This document shows positions 43,992 to 52,820 of a stretch of DNA of 64,000 nucleotides, piece after piece. Origin of the DNA: Rhizobium glycinendophyticum. Lineage in GTDB: Bacteria > Pseudomonadota > Alphaproteobacteria > Rhizobiales > Rhizobiaceae. The position numbers were made by a program, and so were the translations under genes. The number at the start of each line of letters is the position of its first letter. Position 1 is the stretch's first letter. A model generated the notes under the pieces. It had not been told where the DNA came from and ran no database searches. It worked only from the letters and a program-made list of their open reading frames with translations. The DNA lies in the NCBI RefSeq assembly GCF_006443685.1, contig NZ_VFYP01000001.1, positions 1,302,001 to 1,366,000 of the forward strand, written 5' to 3'.

Positions 43992-45215
43992 GTGACAGTG
44001 GCAGGCAGACTGGTGATCGTCGGGGCAGGGCAGGCGGGTTTCGCGCTGGCTGCAAAACTCAGAGCCCTCAAGGACGACCGTCCGATCACCCTTATCGGCT
44101 CCGAACCCTGTCTGCCGTATCAGCGGCCGCCGCTATCGAAGAAATATCTGCTCGGCGAGATGGAGTTCGACCGGCTTCTGTTTCGGCCCGAGAGCTGGTT
44201 TACCGAAAACAATGTCGAGATCCGCCTTTCGACCCCGGTCGAGGCTCTCGATCGCGATCAGAAGATCGTCCGGCTCTTTGATGGCAGCGCCATTGATTAT
44301 GACCATCTGGCCTTTGCGACCGGCGCGACACCCAGGCGTCTGCCATCGGCGATCGGCGGCGATCTAGCCGGAGTCTTCACCGTCCGCGACAAGACCGATG
44401 CCGATGCTCTTGCTGGTGAGATGAAGGCGGGCCGCCGCTTGTTGATCATCGGCGGCGGTTACATCGGGCTTGAAGCCGCAGCCGTTGCGCGCAAGCTTGG
44501 CCTGGACGTCACGCTGATCGAAATGGCCGACCGGATCCTCGCCCGTGTCGCAGCACCGGCTACGGCGGATGCCATGCGCGCAATTCATGCGGCCGAAGGT
44601 GTTGTGATCCGGGAAAAGACCGGGCTCAACCGGCTGATCGGGTTGGACGGTCGGGTCAAGGGTGCGGAACTGTCCGATGGCACGGTGCTCGACGTCGACA
44701 TCGTCATCGTCGGCATCGGCGTGCTTCCGAACGATCAACTGGCGTCCGAAGCTGGGATCGAGACCATGAACGGCATCATTGTGGATGCCCATGGCCGCAC
44801 GTCCGACCCCGACATCTTCGCCATGGGCGACTGTGCGGTCCAGAACTGGAACGGAAGCCGGGTCCGGCTCGAATCCGTACAAAATGCCGTGGACCAGGCC
44901 GAGGCCGTGGCTTCGGTTCTGGCAGGAGGGCAGGAGCCCTATCGGCCGAAACCGTGGTTCTGGTCGGATCAGTATGACGTCAAGCTGCAGATCGCCGGCT
45001 TCAATCTCGGTTATGACGAGACACTGACGCGGCCGGGCGCCCGCGAGGGCAGCCTCTCGGTCTGGTATTTCAAGGAAGGTGAGTTGATCGCGGTCGACGC
45101 CATCAATGACGCCAAAGCCTATGTGACGGGCAAGAAGCTGCTCGACACAGGCAGGCAGCCCGAGCGCGCGCTGCTTGTTGATCCCTCGGCCGACCTCAAG
45201 CAGATGCTGGGCTGA
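43992..45215 (+). CDS. FAD-dependent ferredoxin/rubredoxin reductase-type oxidoreductase
   Basis: A 407-residue pyridine nucleotide-disulfide-type reductase without the redox disulfide. The N-terminal FAD motif is LVIVGAGQAGFALAAKLRAL, the family hallmark PYQRPPLSKKYL is near residue 38, the NAD-binding motif LLIIGGGYIGLEAAAVARKL is near 152, and IFAMGDCAVQ ends the FAD region. The C-terminal domain with WFWSDQYDVKLQIAG completes the rhodocoxin/putidaredoxin reductase form that passes electrons from NADH to a ferredoxin for a P450 or dioxygenase. No such partner is adjacent. GTG start at 43992, preceded by GAAGAGGC. Confidence 0.92.
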   Translation: MTVAGRLVIVGAGQAGFALAAKLRALKDDRPITLIGSEPCLPYQRPPLSKKYLLGEMEFDRLLFRPESWFTENNVEIRLSTPVEALDRDQKIVRLFDGSAIDYDHLAFATGATPRRLPSAIGGDLAGVFTVRDKTDADALAGEMKAGRRLLIIGGGYIGLEAAAVARKLGLDVTLIEMADRILARVAAPATADAMRAIHAAEGVVIREKTGLNRLIGLDGRVKGAELSDGTVLDVDIVIVGIGVLPNDQLASEAGIETMNGIIVDAHGRTSDPDIFAMGDCAVQNWNGSRVRLESVQNAVDQAEAVASVLAGGQEPYRPKPWFWSDQYDVKLQIAGFNLGYDETLTRPGAREGSLSVWYFKEGELIAVDAINDAKAYVTGKKLLDTGRQPERALLVDPSADLKQMLG

Positions 45216-45267
45216 TCCGGCAGATCGTCAGGGCTTCTTTGCCGCCGCCATTCCCAGGATAAGCAGA

Positions 45268-45290
45268 AGGCCCGATCAGCGATCGGGCCT
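45268..45290. terminator. Perfect hairpin after the reductase gene
   Basis: A ten-base stem AGGCCCGATC / GATCGGGCCT with an AGC loop is seen 52 bases after the stop. No T-run follows, so it is a probable but not classic terminator. Confidence 0.6.
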
Positions 45291-45341
45291 CAATGTCATT
45301 GTCATAATTGTTTTATAAGGTAACAATTTTTCAATCTTTTC

Positions 45342-45371
45342 AAAGTGATGGTAGCGCTGTCATATCACTTT
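45342..45371. repeat. Inverted repeat at the 3' end of the recombinase gene
   Basis: Eight-base arms AAAGTGAT (45342-45349) and ATCACTTT (45364-45371) with a 14-base spacer lie just past the recombinase stop codon, beside an AATTGTT / AACAATT pair at 45306 and 45322. It may be a terminator for the minus-strand gene or a recombinase-related site. Confidence 0.4.
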
Positions 45372-45386
45372 AAAAAAAACGCCACA

Positions 45387-46316
45387 TCAGGATGCGGCCC
45401 GTTCGAGAACGGGAATGCACATGTCGAGGTCATGCGATGCAAGGTGAGCGTATCGCATGGTCATGGTCAGGGTCTGGTGGCCGAGCCACATCTGGACGCG
45501 GCGGATATCGATGCCGCCCTGGACGAGGCGCGATGCGCAAGTGTGACGCAGCACGTGTGGGACCACGTCCTTGTCATCGGCAAAGCCGACCGCATCCTTG
45601 GCGACATGCCAGGCGATGCGGAAACGTTGCTGATCGATCTCGGCGAACGGGCCGGCATGGCGCCGGTCCGATGCCGCAATGGCTGCCGCAGCCCTCTGGG
45701 TGAGGGGTACGGAGCGGGACCGGCCGGATTTCGTCACCCAGAAGGTGACGCGATCCTTGTGCATGTCACCCCAGCGCAGGTTCAGCCCTTCGCTGAGACG
45801 CGCACCGGTATCGACGAGGAACAGGCAGAACCGGTAATAGAGTTCGGAATGCGCCCGGATTTCGGAGAACAGCAGGTCCTCTTCCTCCCGGTCGAGAAAA
45901 CGGATTCGTCCCGCCTTCTCTTTCTGTCGCTTGAATTCAGGCAGACTGTAAACGTCTCCCATTTTGAACGCCTTTCGCAGCAGTTTGCTTAAGGCCGCCA
46001 TCTTGCGATTGATGGTGGCGTTGCTGTTACCGCGTTTGCGCAGTTTGCCAATCAATTGGTCGAGCATCTCGTCGGAAAATGTCGAGAACCCGGGAATGTC
46101 GAGGAGATCGTGAAGCTCCCCAATGAAATTGGTCACATTGTATTTGTGGCTGCCGTTCATCCAAAGCAGGTCGCCATATTTTCCGAACAGTTCGCGAAGG
46201 GTGGTCTCGCGGACTTCGTGCAGAATGTTGCCCTGGCTGTACTGATAATGGACGGAATAATTCGGCACCTCCGAGAAGGCGTCAAAATCCATTCCAACTG
46301 GCATTTCCACTTGCAT
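45387..46316 (-). CDS. Tyrosine recombinase / integrase
   Basis: A 309-residue site-specific recombinase. The N-terminal SAM-like core-binding part (about 40-130, with RKRGNSNATINRKMAALSKL) is followed by the catalytic domain with Arg173 (DTGARLSEGLNLRW), Lys196 (TKSGRSRSVPL), His254-x2-Arg257 (HVLRHTCASR), His280 (LGHQTLTMTMRY) and the nucleophile Tyr289, so all active-site residues are present. No excisionase, phage genes or duplicated tRNA end surround it. The ATG at 46316 follows a GGGGGAG site. It lies just beyond the 3' end of a porin gene, itself part of a divergent inverted-repeat pair. Confidence 0.9.
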   Translation of the reverse strand: MQVEMPVGMDFDAFSEVPNYSVHYQYSQGNILHEVRETTLRELFGKYGDLLWMNGSHKYNVTNFIGELHDLLDIPGFSTFSDEMLDQLIGKLRKRGNSNATINRKMAALSKLLRKAFKMGDVYSLPEFKRQKEKAGRIRFLDREEEDLLFSEIRAHSELYYRFCLFLVDTGARLSEGLNLRWGDMHKDRVTFWVTKSGRSRSVPLTQRAAAAIAASDRRHAGPFAEIDQQRFRIAWHVAKDAVGFADDKDVVPHVLRHTCASRLVQGGIDIRRVQMWLGHQTLTMTMRYAHLASHDLDMCIPVLERAAS

Positions 46317-46556
46317 AAACTCCCCCAAAAAACCCTTTGGCAGGCACGCGAACGAGCCCACCGCCCGTCCCCACGGGCGCAGTTATTGGTTATGAAATAT
46401 AAAAAGTATATGACATAACCGCGCAAACTTTCGTCATAAGTCGATATTCGACTAAGGCTATATGTCTCCGATGGTCCTCTCTTTCCCCAATATCGGTTCT
46501 GGCCGATTCACCATCCTACTGTTGTAAAACGATTTTTAGCTGTGGCTGTAATGACG

Positions 46557-46592
46557 TGCGGGTCCGGCTCGCAAGCAAGCCGGACCCGTCGC
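46557..46592. terminator. Hairpin downstream of the left porin gene
   Basis: An 11-base perfect stem CGGGTCCGGCT (46559-46569) / AGCCGGACCCG (46578-46588) lies about 25 bases past the porin stop on the minus strand. A run of T follows it only on the plus strand. Confidence 0.65.
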
Positions 46593-46614
46593 ATTTTTTC
46601 CAATCCGCTGTGGA

Positions 46615-47646
46615 TTAGAACGAACGCTGCAGACGGAAGAAGCCGCCGAAGCCTTCGCTGCCGTCCAGATCGTCGCTTTCGTACTGAGCGGAGATCTTCG
46701 TGGTCAGGCCTTCTGCGATCTTGTAGTCGACCGTCAGACCGGCCTTCCAAGCGTCGTCGCTGCCGGTGTAGTCGCCGGAAACGTCAACGCCGCGAGTGCC
46801 CCAGTACTGGAAGCCGGGGGTCAGCGTCAGCTTGTCGGTAATCTTGGCGGCATACGAAGCGGCAACTGCCCATTCCGAAGCGCTCCAATAGGCGCTCTCG
46901 CCGGTCGAGTAGATGCCGGCGACCTGCAGCGTGCCCGGACCGATTTCGGCCGAGACGATTGCGCGGTAAGCGGATTCTTCAGCGCCGAAGTCGTAAGAAC
47001 CGACCACTTCGATCGAAGCGACGCCGAAGGTGGCGCCAACCTGGCCCGAAATGCCGACCGAGTCTTCGTCGGTGTAGGAACCGGCAGCGGTGTCGAGGTT
47101 TTCGACCATTGCCGACACATTGAAGGCGTCGGTGGTGTAGGTGTACTGGATGGCGTCATTCAGGTTCGAACCGAGGTCGTCGGTTTCACCGGCAATGCCC
47201 GTATCCCAGTAGTTGTAGAAGTAACCAACGGTCAGACCGCCGACCTTGATGAGCGCCGTGTCGAGGAAGGCACCGCCCTGGTCGTCAGAGCCGCGATCGT
47301 CACGCGAGTCGGCTTCGAGAGCGATGTAGCTTTCGATCTGGCCGAGTTCGGAATCGTTCTTGGCGGTGAATTCGAGGTAGGCGCGCGAATTGCTGCGGAA
47401 GCCGCTTTCGACGCCGTCGGTTTCGTAGTCGTCACCGCGGAAGTCGAGCTGCGTACGAACATAGCCGCTCAGCTTGAGGCAGGTTTCGGTGCCGGGGATG
47501 TAGAAGTAGCCAGTGCCGAAAGCGTCGCAAACGCGAACGTATTCCATGGGCTCGGGCTCGGCAGCAACGATGGCGTCGGCAGCCTGAGCGCCGGAAACTA
47601 CAGCGAGAGCTGCAGCGGAGCCGAGAAGAAGGCTCTTGATGTTCAT
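46615..47646 (-). CDS. Outer-membrane porin, Porin_2 family (RopA-like), left copy
   Basis: A 343-residue porin. The signal peptide (MNIKSLLLGSAAALAVVSGA) is cut at AQAAD. The mature chain begins with EYVRVCDAFGTGYFYIPGTE, a Cys-flanked loop typical of alphaproteobacterial porins. The beta-strand-rich remainder contains the constriction-like YNYWDTGIAGETDDLGSNLN and ends in the outer-membrane signature FRLQRSF with terminal Phe. It forms a trimeric diffusion pore. The leader (ttgactggaggtcaata) and first 171 coding bases are identical to the right-hand porin gene at 48601. Transcribed leftward, away from it. Confidence 0.95.
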   Translation of the reverse strand: MNIKSLLLGSAAALAVVSGAQAADAIVAAEPEPMEYVRVCDAFGTGYFYIPGTETCLKLSGYVRTQLDFRGDDYETDGVESGFRSNSRAYLEFTAKNDSELGQIESYIALEADSRDDRGSDDQGGAFLDTALIKVGGLTVGYFYNYWDTGIAGETDDLGSNLNDAIQYTYTTDAFNVSAMVENLDTAAGSYTDEDSVGISGQVGATFGVASIEVVGSYDFGAEESAYRAIVSAEIGPGTLQVAGIYSTGESAYWSASEWAVAASYAAKITDKLTLTPGFQYWGTRGVDVSGDYTGSDDAWKAGLTVDYKIAEGLTTKISAQYESDDLDGSEGFGGFFRLQRSF

Positions 47647-47663
47647 TATTGACCTCCAGTCAA
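47476..47663. repeat. Left arm of a 188-bp inverted repeat (porin 5' ends)
   Basis: This stretch is the reverse complement of 48584-48771 without any mismatch by eye: 17 bases of leader with the ribosome-binding site (ggaggt), and the first 57 codons of the left porin. Beyond both boundaries the sequences differ strongly. Confidence 0.93.
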
Positions 47664-47894
47664 TTATAGACCGGAGAGAGCGCGATCGTCCCGCAATGAC
47701 TAGCTATTACAATGAGTTATGAGGATAGGGCTCTGAGCCGGAGCTGGCGATCGCGACATCCGCCATGTCTGGTGAAGCCCCAAGGGGCGATTTTACCGCG
47801 CAGACGAATATCCTCAGCACGCGCCAGGACGGCAGCAAGACCATGAGGAAAGAGCAAAAGGGAAAGGAAGAAGGGGGGGGCGCCAAGGCGGTGA

Positions 47895-47985
47895 TGGCGG
47901 AGAGGATGGGATTCGAACCCACGATACGCTTTTGACGTATACTCCCTTAGCAGGGGAGCGCCTTCGACCACTCGGCCACCTCTCC
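47895..47985 (-). tRNA. tRNA-Ser (anticodon GCU)
   Basis: Read on the minus strand the gene runs from GGAGAGGTGG to CCTCTCCGCCA with the 3' CCA encoded. The acceptor stem GGAGAGG / CCTCTCC, a long variable arm (TATACG / CGTATC region) typical of class II tRNAs, the T-loop GTTCGAATC and the anticodon stem-loop CTCCC-CTGCTAA-GGGAG giving GCT are all present. It decodes AGC and AGU serine codons. It sits between the arms of the porin inverted repeat, oriented away from the right porin gene. Confidence 0.96.
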
Positions 47986-48583
47986 GGTGCCGCCTGATTA
48001 TTTGCTTGAATCACTGAATGCAAGGCCTTTTCTCCACCTTGCACATAATAAGCGCCTCTGAACCGAACCCTCTCTATGGCCCCGCGCAAACGCGCGCACA
48101 ATGCCCGAATCCGAATCGAGGGAGCGATTCTGCCGCTGATTCCACCATTCTCACCCCTGCCACCCCGAAAATCCGCGTCTGGCCTGCCATATTCTCCTTA
48201 TGCAGCTCGGTTGGAGGACGAGGTGAAGGAGCCCAATGCCAGGCCACAACCCCGTGAAACCCGTGCCAAAATGGGATTCTGCCGAAGCGCCACGAATCCG
48301 GGCACCGCGCAAGTGCCTGCCTAAGCGGCGGTTTCTAAAGGACTTTCTTAACAGAAGGTAAAGAATGCGGCGGTCCGGGGGTGGTTTTGTGGCCTTTCAG
48401 CAACAGGCCGGGGGGAAGGGTATCCGCTTTCGCCCCATTCTCCTCTTTGGTGATTGCATGACGGGCCACGTTTTGTATTTTCAACCTCGGAAGCGAGGCG
48501 GTGGATCGTCCGTCTTCTGAAACCGACGGGGATGGGGCAGGGAATGCTGTCCTTCAGCCAAATTACCCAGACCCATACGAAAC
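47986..48583. other. Long intergenic region between tRNA-Ser and the right porin gene
   Basis: About 600 bases hold no supported gene. Reading frames here lack ribosome-binding sites and have poor codon bias. The right-hand 200 bases should contain the promoter and regulatory sites of the porin gene, with an AT-rich patch near 48340-48365 and again near 48465-48485, and a long 5' leader is possible. A small RNA cannot be excluded from sequence alone. Confidence 0.5.
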
Positions 48584-48771
48584 TTGACTGGAGGTCAATA
48601 ATGAACATCAAGAGCCTTCTTCTCGGCTCCGCTGCAGCTCTCGCTGTAGTTTCCGGCGCTCAGGCTGCCGACGCCATCGTTGCTGCCGAGCCCGAGCCCA
48701 TGGAATACGTTCGCGTTTGCGACGCTTTCGGCACTGGCTACTTCTACATCCCCGGCACCGAAACCTGCCTC
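48584..48771. repeat. Right arm of the 188-bp inverted repeat (porin 5' ends)
   Basis: Identical, in opposite orientation, to 47476-47663. It comprises the ribosome-binding region ttgactggaggtcaata, the ATG at 48601 and 171 coding bases to the codons for CL in ETCL. The arms are about 920 bases apart. Confidence 0.93.
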
Positions 48772-49587
48772 CAGATCTCTGGCTGGGTTCGTTTCCAGGT
48801 TGACTTCGGTGATGGTGCGCATTCGCTGTCTGGCGACGACTGGGATAGCCGCGCCGCTGCTTACATCGGCGTTTCGGCCAAGTCCGACACCGAGCTCGGC
48901 ACGCTCACCAGCTTCATCGGCCTCGAAAGCGATATCTCGATCGACGGCGAAGCCCAGGGCTTCTATGCTGACGAAGCTTACCTCTCGCTCGGCGGCTTCA
49001 AGGCCGGTTGGTTCTACAACTGGTGGGATACCGGTATCGCTGGCGAAACCGATGGTCTCGGCAACGTAACTGAGTTCGTTTCTGCCGCTTACACCTACAC
49101 CTCGGACGCCTTCACGGCTGGCCTCTCGATCGACGAAGTGAACGACGACTCCGCTTTCGATCATAACGTCGGCGTTTCCGGCACGATCGGTGGCACCTTC
49201 GGCGCCGTTTCTGTCAACGTTGTTGGCGGTTACGACTTTGATGCTGAAGAAGGCGCAGTTCGCGCTATTGGTTCGGCTGACGTAGGTCCAGGCACTTTCT
49301 ACCTGGCCGGCGTTTACGCTTCGGGTGAAAGCGTCTACTTCGACGCGGCCGAGTGGAGCGTTGCAGCTTCGTACGCCCTCAAGGCTTCCGACAAGCTGAC
49401 CGTCACCCCTGGTGTTCAGTACTGGTCTGACACGAACTTCGACGGTGCGGGCTCGCCTGACATGTGGAAGTACGGCATCACCGTCGACTACAAGCCGGTC
49501 GAAAACCTGCTGGCCCGCGTTTCGGTTCAGTACGACGACGTATCGGAAGACGTTTCGGGCTACTTCCGCCTGCAGCGCGCATTCTAA
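48601..49587 (+). CDS. Outer-membrane porin, Porin_2 family (RopA-like), right copy
   Basis: A 328-residue porin, divergent paralogue of the gene at 46615. The signal peptide and the first 57 residues are the same, then it departs: ISGWVRFQVDFGDGAHSLS, with WFYNWWDTGIAGETDGLGNV as its constriction-like loop and YFRLQRAF as the C-terminal outer-membrane signature. It is shorter than the left copy by 15 residues, in the external loops. The ATG at 48601 is fixed by the GGAGGT site in the shared leader. A stretch of T after a hairpin ends it. Confidence 0.95.
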   Translation: MNIKSLLLGSAAALAVVSGAQAADAIVAAEPEPMEYVRVCDAFGTGYFYIPGTETCLQISGWVRFQVDFGDGAHSLSGDDWDSRAAAYIGVSAKSDTELGTLTSFIGLESDISIDGEAQGFYADEAYLSLGGFKAGWFYNWWDTGIAGETDGLGNVTEFVSAAYTYTSDAFTAGLSIDEVNDDSAFDHNVGVSGTIGGTFGAVSVNVVGGYDFDAEEGAVRAIGSADVGPGTFYLAGVYASGESVYFDAAEWSVAASYALKASDKLTVTPGVQYWSDTNFDGAGSPDMWKYGITVDYKPVENLLARVSVQYDDVSEDVSGYFRLQRAF

Positions 49588-49611
49588 TTCGATCTCCAGA
49601 TTGGATAAGGG

Positions 49612-49639
49612 AAAGCCCGGCTTCAAGCCGGGCTTTTTC
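49612..49639 (+). terminator. Rho-independent terminator of the right porin gene
   Basis: Stem AAAGCCCGGCTT / CCGGGCTTT with a short CAAG-type loop is followed by TTTTC, 24 bases past the stop codon. Confidence 0.85.
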
Positions 49640-49696
49640 ATTTCGGCGCACACATGCCAGATCGTTGCTTTCAAGCCGGCGGTGGCCGGTCTCAAG

Positions 49697-50557
49697 CTAA
49701 GCCTGAAGAAAGACGCGGATCGCCTCGGGCAGCGTTGCCAGATGCAGCAGCGGCGCGTGGCCCTGTCCTTCGGCCTCGATCGCCACGAGATCCGGCTTTC
49801 GGTGTTGCATCTCGTCCACCGTTTCGCGCGACAGCAGGCGCGAATTTTCCCCCCGGATCACCATGAGTGGCGTCTCGGCCAGGAGGTCGAATTGCGCCCA
49901 GAGGGTGGGGAAGGGCTGGCTGAGGTCGGCGGCGCGGAATTGTCGGGCAATTTCCGCATCGTAATCGGCCTCGACCCGGCTATTCGCCTCGCGAAACAGC
50001 GCCCGTGCCATGCCCCGCCAATCCTCATCGGCCAGTGCCGGGAATTCCTCGCCATGCACCGCGCGCAGCAGCGCGGCGGCAACGGCGAAACTTTCGGGCG
50101 CGCTACGCCCGCCGAGATAGGCCTGGATCTGCTGCAGCCCTTCCAGTTCCAGCACCGGCCCGATATCGTTCAGTACCACTCGCTCGATGCGCGGCAGATG
50201 CGTCATCGCCAGCACATGCAGAATAAGGCCGCCGCGCGACGTGCCGATGAAGGCCGCCTGTTCGATGCCCAGGTGGTCGAGGACGGCAACGACATCCGCC
50301 GCTTCGACCGGGATCGTATAGCGGGTCGGATCCGAATCCCGGTCCGACAGGCCGCGCCCGCGCGACGAGATCGACAGAACGCGCCTGAGAGAGGGGCCGG
50401 CCGCCAGGATCAGGGCCAGATCCTCGAAATCGAGCAGATTGCGGGTGAGCCCCGGCAGGCAGACGACGGGAATGCCGGACTTGCCGGCGCCATATTCCCT
50501 GACATGCAGGCACAAGCCATCGGGAACGCGAATGAAGTGGTCGTGATACGCGGTCAT
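49697..50557 (-). CDS. Alpha/beta hydrolase
   Basis: A 286-residue alpha/beta-hydrolase fold enzyme. The oxyanion region VVCLPGLTRNLLDFEDLALI, the nucleophile elbow GTSRGGLILH (Ser near residue 105), the acid region of LMVIRGENSRLLS and the catalytic His in EGQGHAPLLH make up a normal triad. The cap is short, and the closest look is to proline iminopeptidase or haloalkane dehalogenase-like esterases. The substrate is unknown. It lies between the porin terminator and the transglycosylase gene and reads leftward. Start at the ATG 50557. Confidence 0.88.
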   Translation of the reverse strand: MTAYHDHFIRVPDGLCLHVREYGAGKSGIPVVCLPGLTRNLLDFEDLALILAAGPSLRRVLSISSRGRGLSDRDSDPTRYTIPVEAADVVAVLDHLGIEQAAFIGTSRGGLILHVLAMTHLPRIERVVLNDIGPVLELEGLQQIQAYLGGRSAPESFAVAAALLRAVHGEEFPALADEDWRGMARALFREANSRVEADYDAEIARQFRAADLSQPFPTLWAQFDLLAETPLMVIRGENSRLLSRETVDEMQHRKPDLVAIEAEGQGHAPLLHLATLPEAIRVFLQA

Positions 50558-50753
50558 GCTCGGGCTCCCTGCTGTACGGTGGGTGCCAGCCTAGAGCATT
50601 TTCAACTGAAGCGGCATCGCTCCCACGTTGGAGAACTCGAAAAAATCAACCAGTTTCGCCGTCGCGGCAGAACCGCGTTCACCGTAAAGCGGTGACCATG
50701 CCCGCATCTGTGATCAGCCCCACATGCCGAAAAACGAATGAAATTCCCGTCGC

Positions 50754-52820
50754 TTACCGCCCGAAGCGCAGGTCGTGCACGATATCGGTCTCTTGCCCGA
50801 GCCGGCTCTTGTAGACCTGGTAATTCTCCATTACCCGCTGCACATAATTGCGTGTCTCCGGGAAGGGGATGCGCTCGATCCAGTCGACCACCTCGTCGAT
50901 GGACTTGCCGCGCGGATCGCCATAGCGCGCGATCCATTCCGGCACTTTGCGCGGGCCGGCATTATAGGCGATGAAGGTCAATATATAGGAGCCGCCAAAG
51001 GCGTCGATCTGCTCGCCGAGATAATGGGCGCCCAGCGTAGCGTTGAAGCCGGGATCGCGGGTGAGTTTGTCCGGCTGATAGGCGATGCCATGGCGCTGGG
51101 CCACGCCCTTGGCGGTCGAGGGCAAGAGCTGCAGCAGCCCGCGCGCATTGGCGGGCGAGACGGCGGCCGGGTTAAACGCGCTTTCCTGCCGGGCGATGGC
51201 GTAGGCGAGCGCCTTGCCGGAGCCGGAGATATTGGCGCTGTCAGGGATCACACCGACGGGGAAGGCGAGTGCGGGCACATCGACCCCACGCGCATAGGCC
51301 GCCTTGCCGATCTGCAGCGACAGCTGATGCCCGCCGTCCGATTTTTCCGCCCGCGCGCAAAGCAGCGCCAGTTCGCCGGGGCTGTCGATCTGGTCGGCCA
51401 GCGCCCGGTAGAGGCTCTGCGCCCGCCAGCCATGGCCGGCCGCCTCGTAGCGCGCGATGGCCTGCACGGCTTCGCGGCCGAGAAAATCCGCCCGTTCTGC
51501 CTCGGAAGGCCGCGGGTAGGGGATCTGGATGCCAAGTTTATAGATGCGCGCGGCCGCCAGCTGACCGTAAAACGTGCTCGAATGCCGCGCCGCCTTGGCG
51601 AAATAGTCTTGCGCCTTGCCGTCCTTGGCGACTTCCGCCGCCCGGCCGAGCCAGTAATAAGCGCGGCTGGCCGAAAGCGGCCGGTTCGACACCTCGAGAA
51701 TGCGGGCAAAATGCCGGCTCGCGGTCTTGGGATCGTTCAAGCCGCGCAGCGCATACCAGCCGGCATGGAATTCGGCATCCGCCACATCGGTCGCATCCGT
51801 GGCCACATGCTGGGCGACGATCCGGTAGGCGGCTTTATAGTCGCCGAGATCGGCCAGCCCCCGCGCGATGATCCGCTGCTCGTTCCACCAGTCGCGGGCG
51901 CTGACCAGTTTTTCGCTGTCCTTCGGCATCTTGAGGAGGAGTGCCGCCGCCTTTTCGTAATCCTGGTCGCGGCGCAGCTTTTCGATCTGGATAAAGAGAA
52001 ATGCCGGGTCCTTGCGCCATTTGGCGTCGACCCCGGCCATGGCCGCATCGAGATTGCCCGAGCGCGCAATCAGCGCTGCCCAGGCTTTGTAGAGCGACTG
52101 CGCCTCGCCGAGCGTCGAGAATCGTTTCGCCTGGGCGGCGCGGTCGCGGTAAAGCAGCATGTCCATGCGGGCGCGATGGTCCTCGACGCGCAACAGGCCG
52201 GAGAATTCGCCGAGAATCTTGTCTTCCGTCGCCGTATCCAGAGCATCCGAGCGCCAGAGGTTTCGAAGCCGGTTGGCGGCCTTCGCCTGCTGGCCCGCAG
52301 CCAGTTCCGCGCGGGCAAGCAGCATCGTTCCCTCGGTCGTCTCGGGCAGGGTGTCGCCGAAGGCGGCGAGCACGTCGCGGGCGGGCGGGTTTTCGCGGTA
52401 GAGCGCCTTTTCCGAATTGGCGCGGAAGGCCTTGAGCCCCGGCCAGCCGGTGAGCTGTCGCTGGGCGGCCGCGATTTCGGCGGCCGGCACATCCTTCAGG
52501 CCCGACATCGCGATCGACCATGTCAGCATGTGCCGGTCGAGCCCGTCGGCCATCCGGTTGCGGATGGCAATCGCTGCCGCGCCGTCCTTGTCCGAAAGCG
52601 CGTCGAGCCCGGCCTTCAGCTGCGGATTGACGGCAGCCGGGTTGCCGGCGCGGGGAATGGCACCCGTCGTCTCGAAGGAGGGCGGCGTCTTCTGGATCGG
52701 CGCGAAACCGAGCGGCTTGACCGCCGGTACCGGCACATCGGACGCAAGCGTCTCCGCCGCCGGCAGGAGTGCCGTCAGACAGAGACCGAAAACGGAGCCG
52801 AAGAGACGCGCCTTATGCAT
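50754..52820 (-). CDS. Soluble lytic murein transglycosylase (Slt70-like)
   Basis: A 688-residue periplasmic enzyme. A signal peptide (MHKARLFGSVFGLCLTALL) is followed by a long alpha-helical U-shaped region of TPR-like repeats to about residue 520. The lysozyme-like catalytic domain comes next, with the family 1 motif ESAFNPAAVSPANARGLLQL (catalytic Glu) and GAHYLGEQIDAFGGSYILTF, then AYNAGPRKVPEWIARYGDPR. It cuts peptidoglycan to form anhydro-muropeptides. Alternative starts are the ATGs at 52844 and 52856. It is divergent from dapA, a wall-precursor gene. Confidence 0.92.
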   Translation of the reverse strand: MHKARLFGSVFGLCLTALLPAAETLASDVPVPAVKPLGFAPIQKTPPSFETTGAIPRAGNPAAVNPQLKAGLDALSDKDGAAAIAIRNRMADGLDRHMLTWSIAMSGLKDVPAAEIAAAQRQLTGWPGLKAFRANSEKALYRENPPARDVLAAFGDTLPETTEGTMLLARAELAAGQQAKAANRLRNLWRSDALDTATEDKILGEFSGLLRVEDHRARMDMLLYRDRAAQAKRFSTLGEAQSLYKAWAALIARSGNLDAAMAGVDAKWRKDPAFLFIQIEKLRRDQDYEKAAALLLKMPKDSEKLVSARDWWNEQRIIARGLADLGDYKAAYRIVAQHVATDATDVADAEFHAGWYALRGLNDPKTASRHFARILEVSNRPLSASRAYYWLGRAAEVAKDGKAQDYFAKAARHSSTFYGQLAAARIYKLGIQIPYPRPSEAERADFLGREAVQAIARYEAAGHGWRAQSLYRALADQIDSPGELALLCARAEKSDGGHQLSLQIGKAAYARGVDVPALAFPVGVIPDSANISGSGKALAYAIARQESAFNPAAVSPANARGLLQLLPSTAKGVAQRHGIAYQPDKLTRDPGFNATLGAHYLGEQIDAFGGSYILTFIAYNAGPRKVPEWIARYGDPRGKSIDEVVDWIERIPFPETRNYVQRVMENYQVYKSRLGQETDIVHDLRFGR

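Noticed and set aside
45216..47985. A genomic island inserted at tRNA-Ser
   Set aside because: I looked for a duplicated tRNA 3' end between the reductase gene and the recombinase and saw none. The left porin also lies between the recombinase and the tRNA, and the tRNA's own 3' end is intact with an encoded CCA.
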